Below are positions 33,653-42,066 of a stretch of 64,000 nucleotides of DNA, piece by piece. Positions within the stretch are counted from its first letter, which is position 1, and each line of letters opens with the position of its first letter. A program made the position numbers and the translations under genes. Source of the stretch: an uncultured Lachnospiraceae bacterium (GTDB lineage: Bacteria; Bacillota; Clostridia; Lachnospirales; Lachnospiraceae); assembly GCA_910577175.1 (NCBI GenBank), contig CAJTLU010000015.1, positions 7,717 to 71,716 of the forward strand, in the 5' to 3' direction. The notes under the pieces are model-generated. The model did no database searches. It was not told the origin of the DNA and worked only from the letters and a program-made list of their open reading frames with translations.

Positions 33653-36055
33653 TTAATCCATCCCTCTTTCTATCAGATACAGTCCTGCAAGTTCCGACAG
33701 CCCTGCCTGCTCTGCTGCCTTTTTATACTTCTCCCCCTCTGTACTGCAAAGTGCCTCGTACAGCGGCGCCTTTGCATCATTCTCCATCTGCAGGCAGGTA
33801 ACTGCACGGCGGATTGCCTCTTCTCTTTTTTCTGCCTTCTGCTCTTTGTATCTTACCACAATTTCATAAGTCACTCCCGGCAGCACCCCGTGCAGCGTCA
33901 CACTCAGGCGTCCGTTATCCTCTGTCTTTGCAGGATATTCCTTTCCGTCTGCCCTTACGGATACCTCGCCCTCCGGAATATTGCAGAACCTTATGCAGTA
34001 CCTTCTGACCGGAAGCTGTTCCTTTTCTCCGTGACAGCAAATCGTCAGCCTCTGCATCCCCTGCTCCGGCGCCTCGGAACAAAATACCGTATCTGCCTGT
34101 TTTCCCTCCGTATCCTCGTGGAGCGTATAGCTGCCGTTTCCGCTGCAGGAAAATACCTTCAGACAGTCCGGATTCTCCGTGTCGTTGGTATACTCCCTGT
34201 CATCCAGCACAAAAAAGCCGCCTTCCTTTATCAGCACCGGCATAGAATCTAACGTCCGGACCATCGTCCGCTCCCCGCCTCCGGAATACTCCTTACCAGT
34301 AAAGAAATCCGTCCAGATTCCTTCCGGAAGCCATACCGGAATCCGTGCCATACCCTGCTCTTCGCTCTTTTCCGTGACAGGCGCAACAATCATCTGTCCT
34401 CCGAAAAGGTATTCATTTTTATAGCGGTATGCCTCTTCTCTGTCCGGATATGCATAATACATCGGCTCAATCAGCGCCAGGCCCTTATCCCTCGTCTCAT
34501 AAGATGCCGAATACAAAAACGGAATCATCCGGTGGCGCAGCCGGAGATATTCCTCCGCAATCAGTCCGGTTCCGTTCTGGTACGCCCATGGCTCTTTGGT
34601 AAGTACAGGCAGGTTTGTATTGTGAAGACGGTTAATCGGGCTGAATACGCCAAATTGTACAAAACGCACATAAAGCTCGTCATCCTTATAGCCCTTCATG
34701 TGTCCTCCGATATCGTGGCTCCACCAGGTATAACCAATGTTTGAAGCGGTTGCTGTAAAATATGGCAGATACTTCATCGTATCCCATGTTACATAGGTGT
34801 CTCCTGAAAAGCCGAGCGGATACCGGTGCGAGCCCGTACCGCAGTAACGCGATAAAATCAAAGGGGCATGCTCCACACCGTTATCCAGATAATGATAATG
34901 GTTCAACGCCCACAAAGGGTCCAGTCCCTCCAGCGCAGACCGGCTTCCCTGCTGCCAGTCAATCCACCAGAAATCAACGCCGTCATGCTCATATGGCTTG
35001 TGTATCACATTAAAATAGGCATTGATAAAACGCTCCTCTGCAATGTTAAACGGAATCTTTTCCTCTGTCACCGGGTCGATTCCCATCGCTTCCGCCATTT
35101 CCCTGTAGCAGTCCTCAAAATAGCGCACCCCGTCAGCAGGATGAAGATTTAAAGTTACCCGGAGCTTTCTTTCATGGAGCTCTTTTAAAAATCTCCGGTA
35201 ATCCGGGAACAACTCCGTATTCCAGCTGTAGCCGGTCCAGCCGCTGTTCCCGCCATGAGCTTCATCGTTCTTCCCTTGCGCAGAAATCTGCTTTACCTCA
35301 TCCAAGGTTTCTGACCAGTGCCAGTCCATATCTACCGTAGCTACCGTAAACGGAAGCCTGCGCTCTGCAAGGGAGTCCATCGTATGCAAATATTCCTTTT
35401 CCGTATAGGCATGATAACGGCTCCACCAGTTTCCCAGAGCAAACCGAGGAATCAGCGGCGTTTTTCCGCAAATCCCATACAACGCCTGTACTGCGCCGCG
35501 GTAATCCTGTCCATAGGCAAATACATAAACGTCACGCTCTGCATGCTCCCTGACCGCCAAGGTGCCATCCTCCTCTAAAAGCAGGGAATTGCTATCGTCT
35601 ACCAGTGCCACGCCGGTTTCAGAAACTACGCCGGTTCCAAGCGTCAGCTGTCTCTCCCTGTCTTCCTTCGGATTATAGGGAATCCAGCGCGTCCCGTCAC
35701 AATTATCTAACGTCCGGCAGGTTCCCAAAAGATTCCCTTCATTGCTTAACAAAACCTTCGCCTTCCTGTCCGCAAAAAGCACATAACTGTTTTCTATACT
35801 TCCTGTCCAGACAAGCGTAACCCTCCCGGTGCTGATACGCAGTTCTCCGTTCTCCCCTTCCCGCCGGAACTCCACCGGCGGGAGCTTCCGGTACCATACC
35901 GACTGGGTCGCTTTATCACAGAAATGCCCGCCTTCCTCCTGCTCGATGCGGAACAGCCGGTCCGTAAGCACCGTAATCCTTACCCCCTCTGCTTCTACCA
36001 TGCTTTCCTTCCGTGCTGCCGGTTCTGTCTGCACAATCAAATGCCTGTCTAACAT
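33653..36055 (-). CDS. Glycoside hydrolase family 31 (alpha-glucosidase/alpha-xylosidase type)
   Basis: 800 residues from the start at 36055 (GGAGG 9 nt upstream; the longer ORF adds 20 non-conserved residues). The order is an N-terminal beta-sandwich (about 1-210), the TIM barrel (about 215-540) and a C-terminal beta-sandwich. The nucleophile Asp lies in DFWWIDWQQG, the acid/base Asp in GFSGDTYVTWDTM, and the substrate-subsite stretch TVDMDWHWSET is typical of GH31. No signal peptide, so it acts on imported oligosaccharides. The last 70 residues form an extra helical tail. It is divergent from a sugar isomerase-like gene. Confidence 0.92.
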   Translation of the reverse strand: MLDRHLIVQTEPAARKESMVEAEGVRITVLTDRLFRIEQEEGGHFCDKATQSVWYRKLPPVEFRREGENGELRISTGRVTLVWTGSIENSYVLFADRKAKVLLSNEGNLLGTCRTLDNCDGTRWIPYNPKEDRERQLTLGTGVVSETGVALVDDSNSLLLEEDGTLAVREHAERDVYVFAYGQDYRGAVQALYGICGKTPLIPRFALGNWWSRYHAYTEKEYLHTMDSLAERRLPFTVATVDMDWHWSETLDEVKQISAQGKNDEAHGGNSGWTGYSWNTELFPDYRRFLKELHERKLRVTLNLHPADGVRYFEDCYREMAEAMGIDPVTEEKIPFNIAEERFINAYFNVIHKPYEHDGVDFWWIDWQQGSRSALEGLDPLWALNHYHYLDNGVEHAPLILSRYCGTGSHRYPLGFSGDTYVTWDTMKYLPYFTATASNIGYTWWSHDIGGHMKGYKDDELYVRFVQFGVFSPINRLHNTNLPVLTKEPWAYQNGTGLIAEEYLRLRHRMIPFLYSASYETRDKGLALIEPMYYAYPDREEAYRYKNEYLFGGQMIVAPVTEKSEEQGMARIPVWLPEGIWTDFFTGKEYSGGGERTMVRTLDSMPVLIKEGGFFVLDDREYTNDTENPDCLKVFSCSGNGSYTLHEDTEGKQADTVFCSEAPEQGMQRLTICCHGEKEQLPVRRYCIRFCNIPEGEVSVRADGKEYPAKTEDNGRLSVTLHGVLPGVTYEIVVRYKEQKAEKREEAIRRAVTCLQMENDAKAPLYEALCSTEGEKYKKAAEQAGLSELAGLYLIERGMD

Positions 36056-36472
36056 CGCTTGTTTCCTCCTTTCAAGAATCCCCTTTCGGAAACGGCACAC
36101 TGCCTTCGCGAACATTATACCATAACGCTGCTGCTGTTAAAAGCGGCAGCTTGCCTGAGTTTCCATGATTGTTTCCATGATTTTGAGTAACCTTAGAAAA
36201 TCCAGGCATATCCGGGAGCATGCTTTTCCATTTTAGCTTGCTCATAAGATCCGGAAAATACGCAGTTTTACACAATGGTATGATTTTCCGGGCGCAGTCC
36301 GGATGCCTGTACCGGCTGTTTTTGAACCGGCAGACTCCGGTACGGATATTTGCAAATATTTTTATGGAAATCGACTGCACTTGTTGACACCGCGGACAAA
36401 AACAAATATAATAGGAACTAGCTATAAATGTATAGTTACCAAACTAATTTTATCAAGAAAGGAAGTACAAAA
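36056..36472. promoter_or_regulatory. GH31 / isomerase divergent control region
   Basis: Contains a tandem 12-bp direct repeat GTTTCCATGATT (36159-36170, 36171-36182), a -10-like TATAAT for GH31 (minus strand, 36114-36119) and the strong promoter of the isomerase-like gene (36384-36412). No ORF of note is present. Confidence 0.5.
36384..36412 (+). promoter_or_regulatory. Consensus promoter of the isomerase-like gene
   Basis: TTGACA (36384-36389), 17 bp, TATAAT (36407-36412): a perfect sigma-A match. The following gene also has strongly biased codon use, consistent with high expression. Confidence 0.9.
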
Positions 36473-37951
36473 ATGAACAATATGCCAAAGGTTAAAATCG
36501 GTATTGTTGCTGTTAGCCGTGACTGCTTCCCGGAAAGCCTGTCCGTTAACAGAAGAAAAGCTCTCGTTGCTGCCTATGCTGCAAAGTACGGCATGGATGA
36601 CATTTACGAATGTCCGGTCTGTATCGTTGAGAGTGAAATTCATATGTTACAGGCTGTGGAAGATTTAAAGAAGGCAGGATGTAACGCGCTTTGTGTATAC
36701 TTAGGCAACTTTGGTCCGGAAATTGCTGAGACGCTTCTTGTAAAGCATTTTGATGGTCCGGCAATGCTCTGTGCAGCAGCTGAGGAGTCCCAGAACGACC
36801 TTATGGACGGCCGCGGCGACGCATACTGCGGTGTATTAAACGCAAGCTATAACTTAAAGCTTCGTAATTTGAAGGCATACATTCCGGAGTACCCGGTTGG
36901 TACTGCAGATGAGTGTGCAGATATGATTAAGGAATTCGTTCCGATTGCAAGAGCTATCGTGGCTCTCCACAATTTAAAGATTATTTCCTTCGGTCCGAGA
37001 CCGTTGAACTTCCTTGCTTGTAACGCTCCGATTAAGCAGCTTTACAACCTTGGCGTAGAAATCGAGGAGAACTCCGAGCTTGACTTGTTCGAAGCTTTCA
37101 ATAAGCATGAGGGAGACGAGAGAATCCCGGCTATCGTTGCAGAGATGGAAGCAGAGCTTGGCGCCGGCAACAAGAGACCGGAAGTTCTGGCTAAGCTTGC
37201 TCAGTATGAGCTTACGTTACTTGACTGGGTAGAGGCACATAAGGGCAGCCGCGAGTATGTAGCAATCGCAGGAAAGTGCTGGCCGGCATTCCAGACACAG
37301 TTTAAGTTCGTTCCGTGCTATGTCAACAGCCGTCTTACCGCGAAGGGGATTCCGGTATCCTGTGAAGTAGATATCTACGGCGCTCTTTCTGAGTTCATCG
37401 GTACGGTTGTCAGCGAGGACATCGTTACCCTGCTCGATATTAACAATTCTGTTCCGGCAGACATGTATAAAGAAGCAATCGAGGGCAAGTTCCCATACAC
37501 CCACAAGGATACCTTCATGGGCTTCCACTGCGGCAACACCGCTTCGACGAAGCTTGCTTTCTGTGAGATGAAGTACCAGAAGATTATGGCAAGAAACCTT
37601 CCGATTGAGTGCACCAACGGTACGCTGGAGGGTGATATCGCACCGGGCAAGATTACGTTCTTCCGTCTTCAGTCTACTGCAGATGCACAGATTCGCGCAT
37701 ACATTGCAGAAGGTGAGGTTCTTGATGTACGTACTAAGTCCTTCGGTGCAATCGGCGTATTTGCTATTCCGGAAATGGGACGCTTCTATCGCCATGTACT
37801 GGTAGAGAGAAACTATCCGCATCACGGCGCAGTAGCATTCGGTCACTTCGGTAAGGCTCTGTTCGAGGTATTTAAGTATCTCGGCGTAGAAGAAGTTAAG
37901 TTCAACCAGCCGAAGGGTATGTTATATCCGACCGAGAATCCGTTTGCATAA
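36473..37951 (+). CDS. L-fucose/L-arabinose isomerase-family protein
   Basis: 492 residues. The N-terminal part (KIGIVAVSRDCFPESLSVNR) and the metal-site region (VSCEVDIYGALSEF, FHCGNTA) match the COG2407 fucose/arabinose isomerase-like group. It is about 100 residues shorter than classical FucI, as is usual for this branch. AAAGGAAG precedes the ATG at 36473. Reaction: probably aldose-ketose isomerisation of a deoxy sugar or pentose, with Mn2+; the exact sugar is not clear. The gene has the most biased codons in the window and a perfect promoter, so it is a major protein. It is flanked by GH31. Confidence 0.85.
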   Translation: MNNMPKVKIGIVAVSRDCFPESLSVNRRKALVAAYAAKYGMDDIYECPVCIVESEIHMLQAVEDLKKAGCNALCVYLGNFGPEIAETLLVKHFDGPAMLCAAAEESQNDLMDGRGDAYCGVLNASYNLKLRNLKAYIPEYPVGTADECADMIKEFVPIARAIVALHNLKIISFGPRPLNFLACNAPIKQLYNLGVEIEENSELDLFEAFNKHEGDERIPAIVAEMEAELGAGNKRPEVLAKLAQYELTLLDWVEAHKGSREYVAIAGKCWPAFQTQFKFVPCYVNSRLTAKGIPVSCEVDIYGALSEFIGTVVSEDIVTLLDINNSVPADMYKEAIEGKFPYTHKDTFMGFHCGNTASTKLAFCEMKYQKIMARNLPIECTNGTLEGDIAPGKITFFRLQSTADAQIRAYIAEGEVLDVRTKSFGAIGVFAIPEMGRFYRHVLVERNYPHHGAVAFGHFGKALFEVFKYLGVEEVKFNQPKGMLYPTENPFA

Positions 37952-37988
37952 AGCTTTGCACGGGATTCAAAAAGGAATCAAAACAACA

Positions 37989-38016
37989 GGGGCTGCGCTT
38001 CATGCGCAGCCCCTTT
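37989..38016 (+). terminator. Terminator of the isomerase-like gene
   Basis: GGGGCTGCGC (37989-37998), loop TTCAT, GCGCAGCCCC (38004-38013), then TTT. Confidence 0.85.
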
Positions 38017-38067
38017 CCTACTTCATAGGAACTTCATAAGACATACTTTATTCATCAGCATAAAGCA

Positions 38068-38098
38068 AGCCCTGCGAAGAAAAACGCTCCGCAGGGCT
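38068..38098 (-). terminator. Probable terminator of the Cache chemoreceptor
   Basis: AGCCCTGCG (38068-38076) pairs with CGCAGGGCT (38090-38098); the minus-strand T-run after it is weak. Confidence 0.5.
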
Positions 38099-38103
38099 GT
38101 TCG

Positions 38104-39816
38104 CTACAGTCTGAATACATCCAGCTTTTCATTAATCTCGTCCGCAATTACCTTTAGCTCTGCGGACTGCTCAGAAATCGTCTGTACGACATCGTTTACC
38201 AGGGTCATGGACGCCAGAGTCTCCTGCGTACTTGCCGCATTCTCCTGGGAAATCGCCGTCAGGCTCTGTACAACATCAATTACATTGATACGTGCCTCAT
38301 CCATTTGTGCCGTCTGCTTCGTAACCTTATTTACCATAGCAAAGGAATCCTCTATTCCTTTGAGCATCTCCTCTAACTTCACATCTGTTTCCTTCATATC
38401 CTTATCCTGCGTCTGCACAATTTCCTGCACATACTGCATTGTTTCTACCGCTTCTTTGGAATCGCGCAACAGCAGGTTTACGATTTCCGTAATCTGTCCG
38501 GCAGAAGCATTGGACTGCTCCGCAAGCTTTTGTATCTGTGCTGCGACTACCGCAAAGCCGCGTCCCTGCTCTCCGGCTCTCGCTGCCTCGATAGAAGCGT
38601 TTAACGCCAGAAGATTCGTCTCTTCAGCAATGGAGGTAATCAGATTGGTTGCTTCCTGTATCTTCTGCGCCGACTGGTTTGTCGTATTCGTCTGCTCATA
38701 GATTCTGCTGATGGATTCCATCGTCTTCTGATTTGTCATATTCAGCACACGGAAGGTTTCCATAACCTCTTTTCCGGCATTCTGCATGTTTACTGCATTT
38801 TTGTTCAAGGCTTCGGTATCCTGCATATTTCCGCCAATCATGTCGCCAATCGTCACTACATTCTCGGTTGCGCGCTGCGTCTCCTCCGCCTGGTTTCCTG
38901 CACCCATCGCAATTTCTCCGACAGCTCTTTCTACCTGTGTAATGCTCTCAACCGTCTTCTCCGTCTGGTCCTTCAACACATTCGCCGCGTCGTTCATCAC
39001 AACGCACTGACCTTTAATATTCGTAACAATTCCTGAAAGCTCTTCCTTTAATTTCTTAATCGACCTGCCAATCGCGCCGATTTCATCATACCGCCTCGTA
39101 AGCTTGTCTGAAACATCAACCCTGAGGTTCCCCTCCGCAAGCTCTTCCAGTGCAGAAACGCTGGCGTGCAGCGCCTTTAACATACCGCTCACCACAAGGA
39201 CTACCGTAACGCCTGCAATAACCGAAACAATCAGAATAATCGATAAGGTTGCAAGCGTGCTGCTCCTGACATTCGTATCCATTCTTTCCTGGCTGATTCC
39301 TGCAAACACCATGCCTGCCGCTTCGCCCCCTGCGCCTGCATTTGCATAAAGCGGTACATAATAGGCAAAAAACGGCGTGCCTGCCACATCCACATGATCA
39401 GCAAAATAGGTCTCTCCGTTTTTTAGTACCTTCTCAACCACTTCACTGGCTGCCTTGGTCCCGAGAACACGCTTCCCTGCATCGTCCTTTACCGACGTCA
39501 TATAGCGGGTATCCCCGTAAAAAACCGTTACCTCAATCCCTGTTTCGGCACTGATGTTATCTGCAATGCTTTCATTTTGTGTAATATTGAAGCTGCCCTT
39601 TATGAAATCCCCGTTTTCGTTAAGCCCGTAATCCCCCTCTACGGAGTATGTAAGCATGTCCCGCACAGACAGGGCTGTCGCTCGCAAAGCATTCTCCAAC
39701 TCATCCGTAATAACATTTGAAATCTTCCAATGACTAAAATACATAATCACTGCTCCCAAAATCACAACCGGAACCAGTCCCATCCCGATTACCTTTCCTC
39801 GTATCTTAAACTTCAT
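38104..39816 (-). CDS. Methyl-accepting chemotaxis protein with single Cache domain
   Basis: 570 residues. TM1 is about 8-30, an sCache-type sensor domain spans about 35-185 (LSVRDMLTYSVEGDYG..., GETYFADHVDVAGTPFFAYY), TM2 is about 190-212, followed by HAMP and a signalling domain with the conserved hairpin tip EETNLLALNASIEAARAGEQ. The ATG at 39816 has AGGAGG 8 nt upstream; a nearer ATG is out of frame. It lacks an obvious C-terminal CheR-docking pentapeptide. The ligand is probably a small organic molecule; the extracytoplasmic domain is the sensing part. Confidence 0.9.
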   Translation of the reverse strand: MKFKIRGKVIGMGLVPVVILGAVIMYFSHWKISNVITDELENALRATALSVRDMLTYSVEGDYGLNENGDFIKGSFNITQNESIADNISAETGIEVTVFYGDTRYMTSVKDDAGKRVLGTKAASEVVEKVLKNGETYFADHVDVAGTPFFAYYVPLYANAGAGGEAAGMVFAGISQERMDTNVRSSTLATLSIILIVSVIAGVTVVLVVSGMLKALHASVSALEELAEGNLRVDVSDKLTRRYDEIGAIGRSIKKLKEELSGIVTNIKGQCVVMNDAANVLKDQTEKTVESITQVERAVGEIAMGAGNQAEETQRATENVVTIGDMIGGNMQDTEALNKNAVNMQNAGKEVMETFRVLNMTNQKTMESISRIYEQTNTTNQSAQKIQEATNLITSIAEETNLLALNASIEAARAGEQGRGFAVVAAQIQKLAEQSNASAGQITEIVNLLLRDSKEAVETMQYVQEIVQTQDKDMKETDVKLEEMLKGIEDSFAMVNKVTKQTAQMDEARINVIDVVQSLTAISQENAASTQETLASMTLVNDVVQTISEQSAELKVIADEINEKLDVFRL

Positions 39817-40071
39817 TCATACCGCCTCCTATAGCTCTTTCTGGTTCTGCAAAATAGATATCTACTTTATTTATTATATCACCTTTTTTTCCCTTTTTCC
39901 ATATTTTTTTCCCGACTCGCAAAATTTTTACCTCATCTGCTTCCAAAATTTCTGCTTTTTCTTGCAATCTTCCTTACCGCCAAAGGCATATCCCCACGGA
40001 GTGTTTCTGCTTCATAAGAATGCGCTCCGACGCGCTGGCCCGGCATGGTGTTTCCGATGAAATAGAAAAAC

Positions 40072-40103
40072 CGCAGGCAACCGCTTTACTTCTGATACCT
40101 GCG
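40072..40103. terminator. Degenerate copy of the cotJC terminator
   Basis: CGCAGG/CCTGCG stem with flanking A/T runs, homologous to 50336-50374. It was copied together with the cotJC fragment beside it. Confidence 0.6.
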
Positions 40104-40122
40104 TTTTTCTCTTAACCTTGCT

Positions 40123-40224
40123 TCACCTTGTCCGCTCAAAATACAGGGATGCTTCCATAAAAATTTTTGAATCCGAAGAATCCTGTACAATACGAAAAAC
40201 TTCGCCAAAACCAGAAAAGTGAAG
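40123..40224 (-). pseudogene. 3' fragment of a cotJC-like manganese catalase gene
   Basis: On the minus strand codons 40221 to 40123 read HFSGFGEVFRIVQDSSDSKI then FMEASLY and stop. The intact CotJC (50397-51005) ends HFQRFGESLRIVQDHLDAKN and FYAINPAF, so both DNA and protein match. The terminator is duplicated with it. The fragment abuts the stop of the CZB chemoreceptor. Position 39817-40071 shows nothing else. Confidence 0.75.
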
Positions 40225-40228
40225 CAGA

Positions 40229-41596
40229 CTATTTTTCTGTGATATACAGCATTGCCTTTAAATCGGAGATTAATTCCTTTGAGTAATCGGATGCTCTCTG
40301 ATAAATCTGTTCGGCATTTGCATAATCTCCCCTGTCCATTGCATTAAGTACTTCCGCGCCGTATTTATGGAATCTTTTATGTTTTTCAGCAAGCGCGTTC
40401 CATATAGGCAGAATTTCCGGAATGTCCGGAGTCAACGAGTAATAAAAATGACCAAACCCACACTTTGTAGAATCCAGCTGCAACGGCATTATCTTCCGTT
40501 CCCTTACCATGTTTCCCAGATTATTCAGCCATGACTGGTGCGCTGTGATAGCATTGCTCACATATTGGCCAAATTCGGATTTCTCTAAATGGAAGAACGC
40601 GTCTTCTGTCATACCTCCCATTTGTTTTACGGCGTCATCTAAGGTCTTTTCGATGTCAACTACCGGTTTGATAGCCTGCCGCAATTCACTGCTGACCTGA
40701 TTCATAAACTGATTGCTGTCTCTTAACTGACTTTCCATTTCTGCCATGGAACTGCTGAGCTCCTCGCTTACGGCAGCAATGGAACTCATAGATTCGTTAA
40801 TCTTAGAAACATGCTGCTGGCTTTCATCATTCAGCTTCCATATGCTTTTAATCTTATCCGTCATCGTTTCCAAATAATTAATTGTGCTTGTGGCGCTTTG
40901 AGAGCTTTTCTGAGAGGCACTCTTTATATTTCCCACGAAATCGCTCATACTCCCGGTAAGCTTCTGGGTTTCCTCGGCAAGACTGCGAATCTCGCCTGCA
41001 ACAACAGCAAACCCCCTTCCGGCGGCGCCGGCTCTTGAAGCTTCAATAGAAGCGTTTAAAGCAAGAAGATTCGTCTGAAGGGAAATGCTTTCAATTCCTT
41101 CAATCACGTCACTCATACGGTTGATAATGCTTGCCAAAGTCTCCATATTGGACTGCAGCTCTTTCGAAACGCAGATTGTCTGATCAGAGAGGTCTTTGAT
41201 GGTAGTCAGTTCATTTTGCCCGGATTCAATCCTGCGGTATACTTCATCGGTTTCTGAAGATACTTCAATAATCGTGTTTGTCAGCTCCTCATGTTGACTG
41301 TTTGATCTGGTTGCCCCATAGGAAGCATCCAAAGAATTTCCGAAAATGGCTTCAGAGGCTTTTTCTATGCTACGGGAAATATCAGTGATTTTTTCGGTCT
41401 GATGCTGCATGGTAAGATCAAGAGAGCTGATTTGCATAACCGCCTTGATATTTTTATCAAACAGTTCTGCAAATTGTTTTCTGCCTTTACTCAGTCTCTG
41501 ATAGATCTTGTTTAATTCAGGCTCTTTGGAATAATCTGCTGCCTTTAACTCGGAAACTGCTTTCATGAGCACATATTTCTTCCCTTTAGATACCAT
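40229..41596 (-). CDS. Soluble chemoreceptor with C-terminal CZB zinc-binding domain
   Basis: 455 residues, no membrane helix or signal peptide. An N-terminal helical part leads into the MCP signalling domain (hairpin tip QTNLLALNASIEASRAGAAG). The last 120 residues are a CZB domain: AHQSWLNNL, DSTKCGFGHFYYS and HKRFHKYG give the His-Cys-His-His zinc site. CZB domains bind zinc and report on reactive chlorine or metal stress. The start at 41596 is chosen because AGAGG is 7 nt upstream. The stop codon lies directly beside the cotJC fragment. Confidence 0.9.
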   Translation of the reverse strand: MVSKGKKYVLMKAVSELKAADYSKEPELNKIYQRLSKGRKQFAELFDKNIKAVMQISSLDLTMQHQTEKITDISRSIEKASEAIFGNSLDASYGATRSNSQHEELTNTIIEVSSETDEVYRRIESGQNELTTIKDLSDQTICVSKELQSNMETLASIINRMSDVIEGIESISLQTNLLALNASIEASRAGAAGRGFAVVAGEIRSLAEETQKLTGSMSDFVGNIKSASQKSSQSATSTINYLETMTDKIKSIWKLNDESQQHVSKINESMSSIAAVSEELSSSMAEMESQLRDSNQFMNQVSSELRQAIKPVVDIEKTLDDAVKQMGGMTEDAFFHLEKSEFGQYVSNAITAHQSWLNNLGNMVRERKIMPLQLDSTKCGFGHFYYSLTPDIPEILPIWNALAEKHKRFHKYGAEVLNAMDRGDYANAEQIYQRASDYSKELISDLKAMLYITEK

Positions 41597-42066
41597 AAAC
41601 ATACCTCTCTTTTCTATGAATTCTTTATACTTATATGATACGGGATTTTTTACTTTTTGCAAGTCCTTTTCGCAAAAAATATATTGATTTTATTGACATC
41701 AAGGGAAGGGCGGTGCCGGATATCTATATTGTATCTGCCAGCCGGAACGGAACGCGATACAAAAACGTGTTACGGAGACCTGCTATCAAAGAAATAAATG
41801 GTAAAGGTCTGAAAAGAAAAACTTGTAACTACGCGGAAAGCTTTCATGCGGAAACTGCGGATAAGCACGGGCTATATGCAGGTTTAAGCCCCAGAAGACT
41901 GCACAAAAATTTCAAACAAAAAGGACTTTTATTCTTTGGAAATCCATGGTATACTGTCTGCAAAAGTCTATCCTCGTCAGTCCGGTTACACAATGCAACC
42001 CCTGGACTGAAGGTGGAACGGCTTTATTATGTTTACCAAAAAATCAAGTAAAGGAGAGACAGAAAC
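41597..42066. other. 470-bp gene-free region between divergent chemoreceptors
   Basis: No convincing gene. An open frame exists on the plus strand (41635-42051) but its composition is not coding-like. A TATACT box (41950-41955) with a weak -35 could serve the plus-strand receptor. No riboswitch was recognised. Confidence 0.5.

Noticed and set aside
36160..36380. Possible third copy of the palindromic element near 36160
   Set aside because: Only scattered similarity to the terminal repeats; the 32-bp core is absent.
41635..42051. Open frame of 138 codons upstream of the dCache receptor
   Set aside because: No ribosome site, unusual composition and no recognisable domain; it overlaps the receptor's promoter region.
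41830..42066. Cyclic-di-GMP riboswitch before the dCache receptor
   Set aside because: Short similarities to GEMM pieces only; the conserved core and tetraloop receptor are not present.
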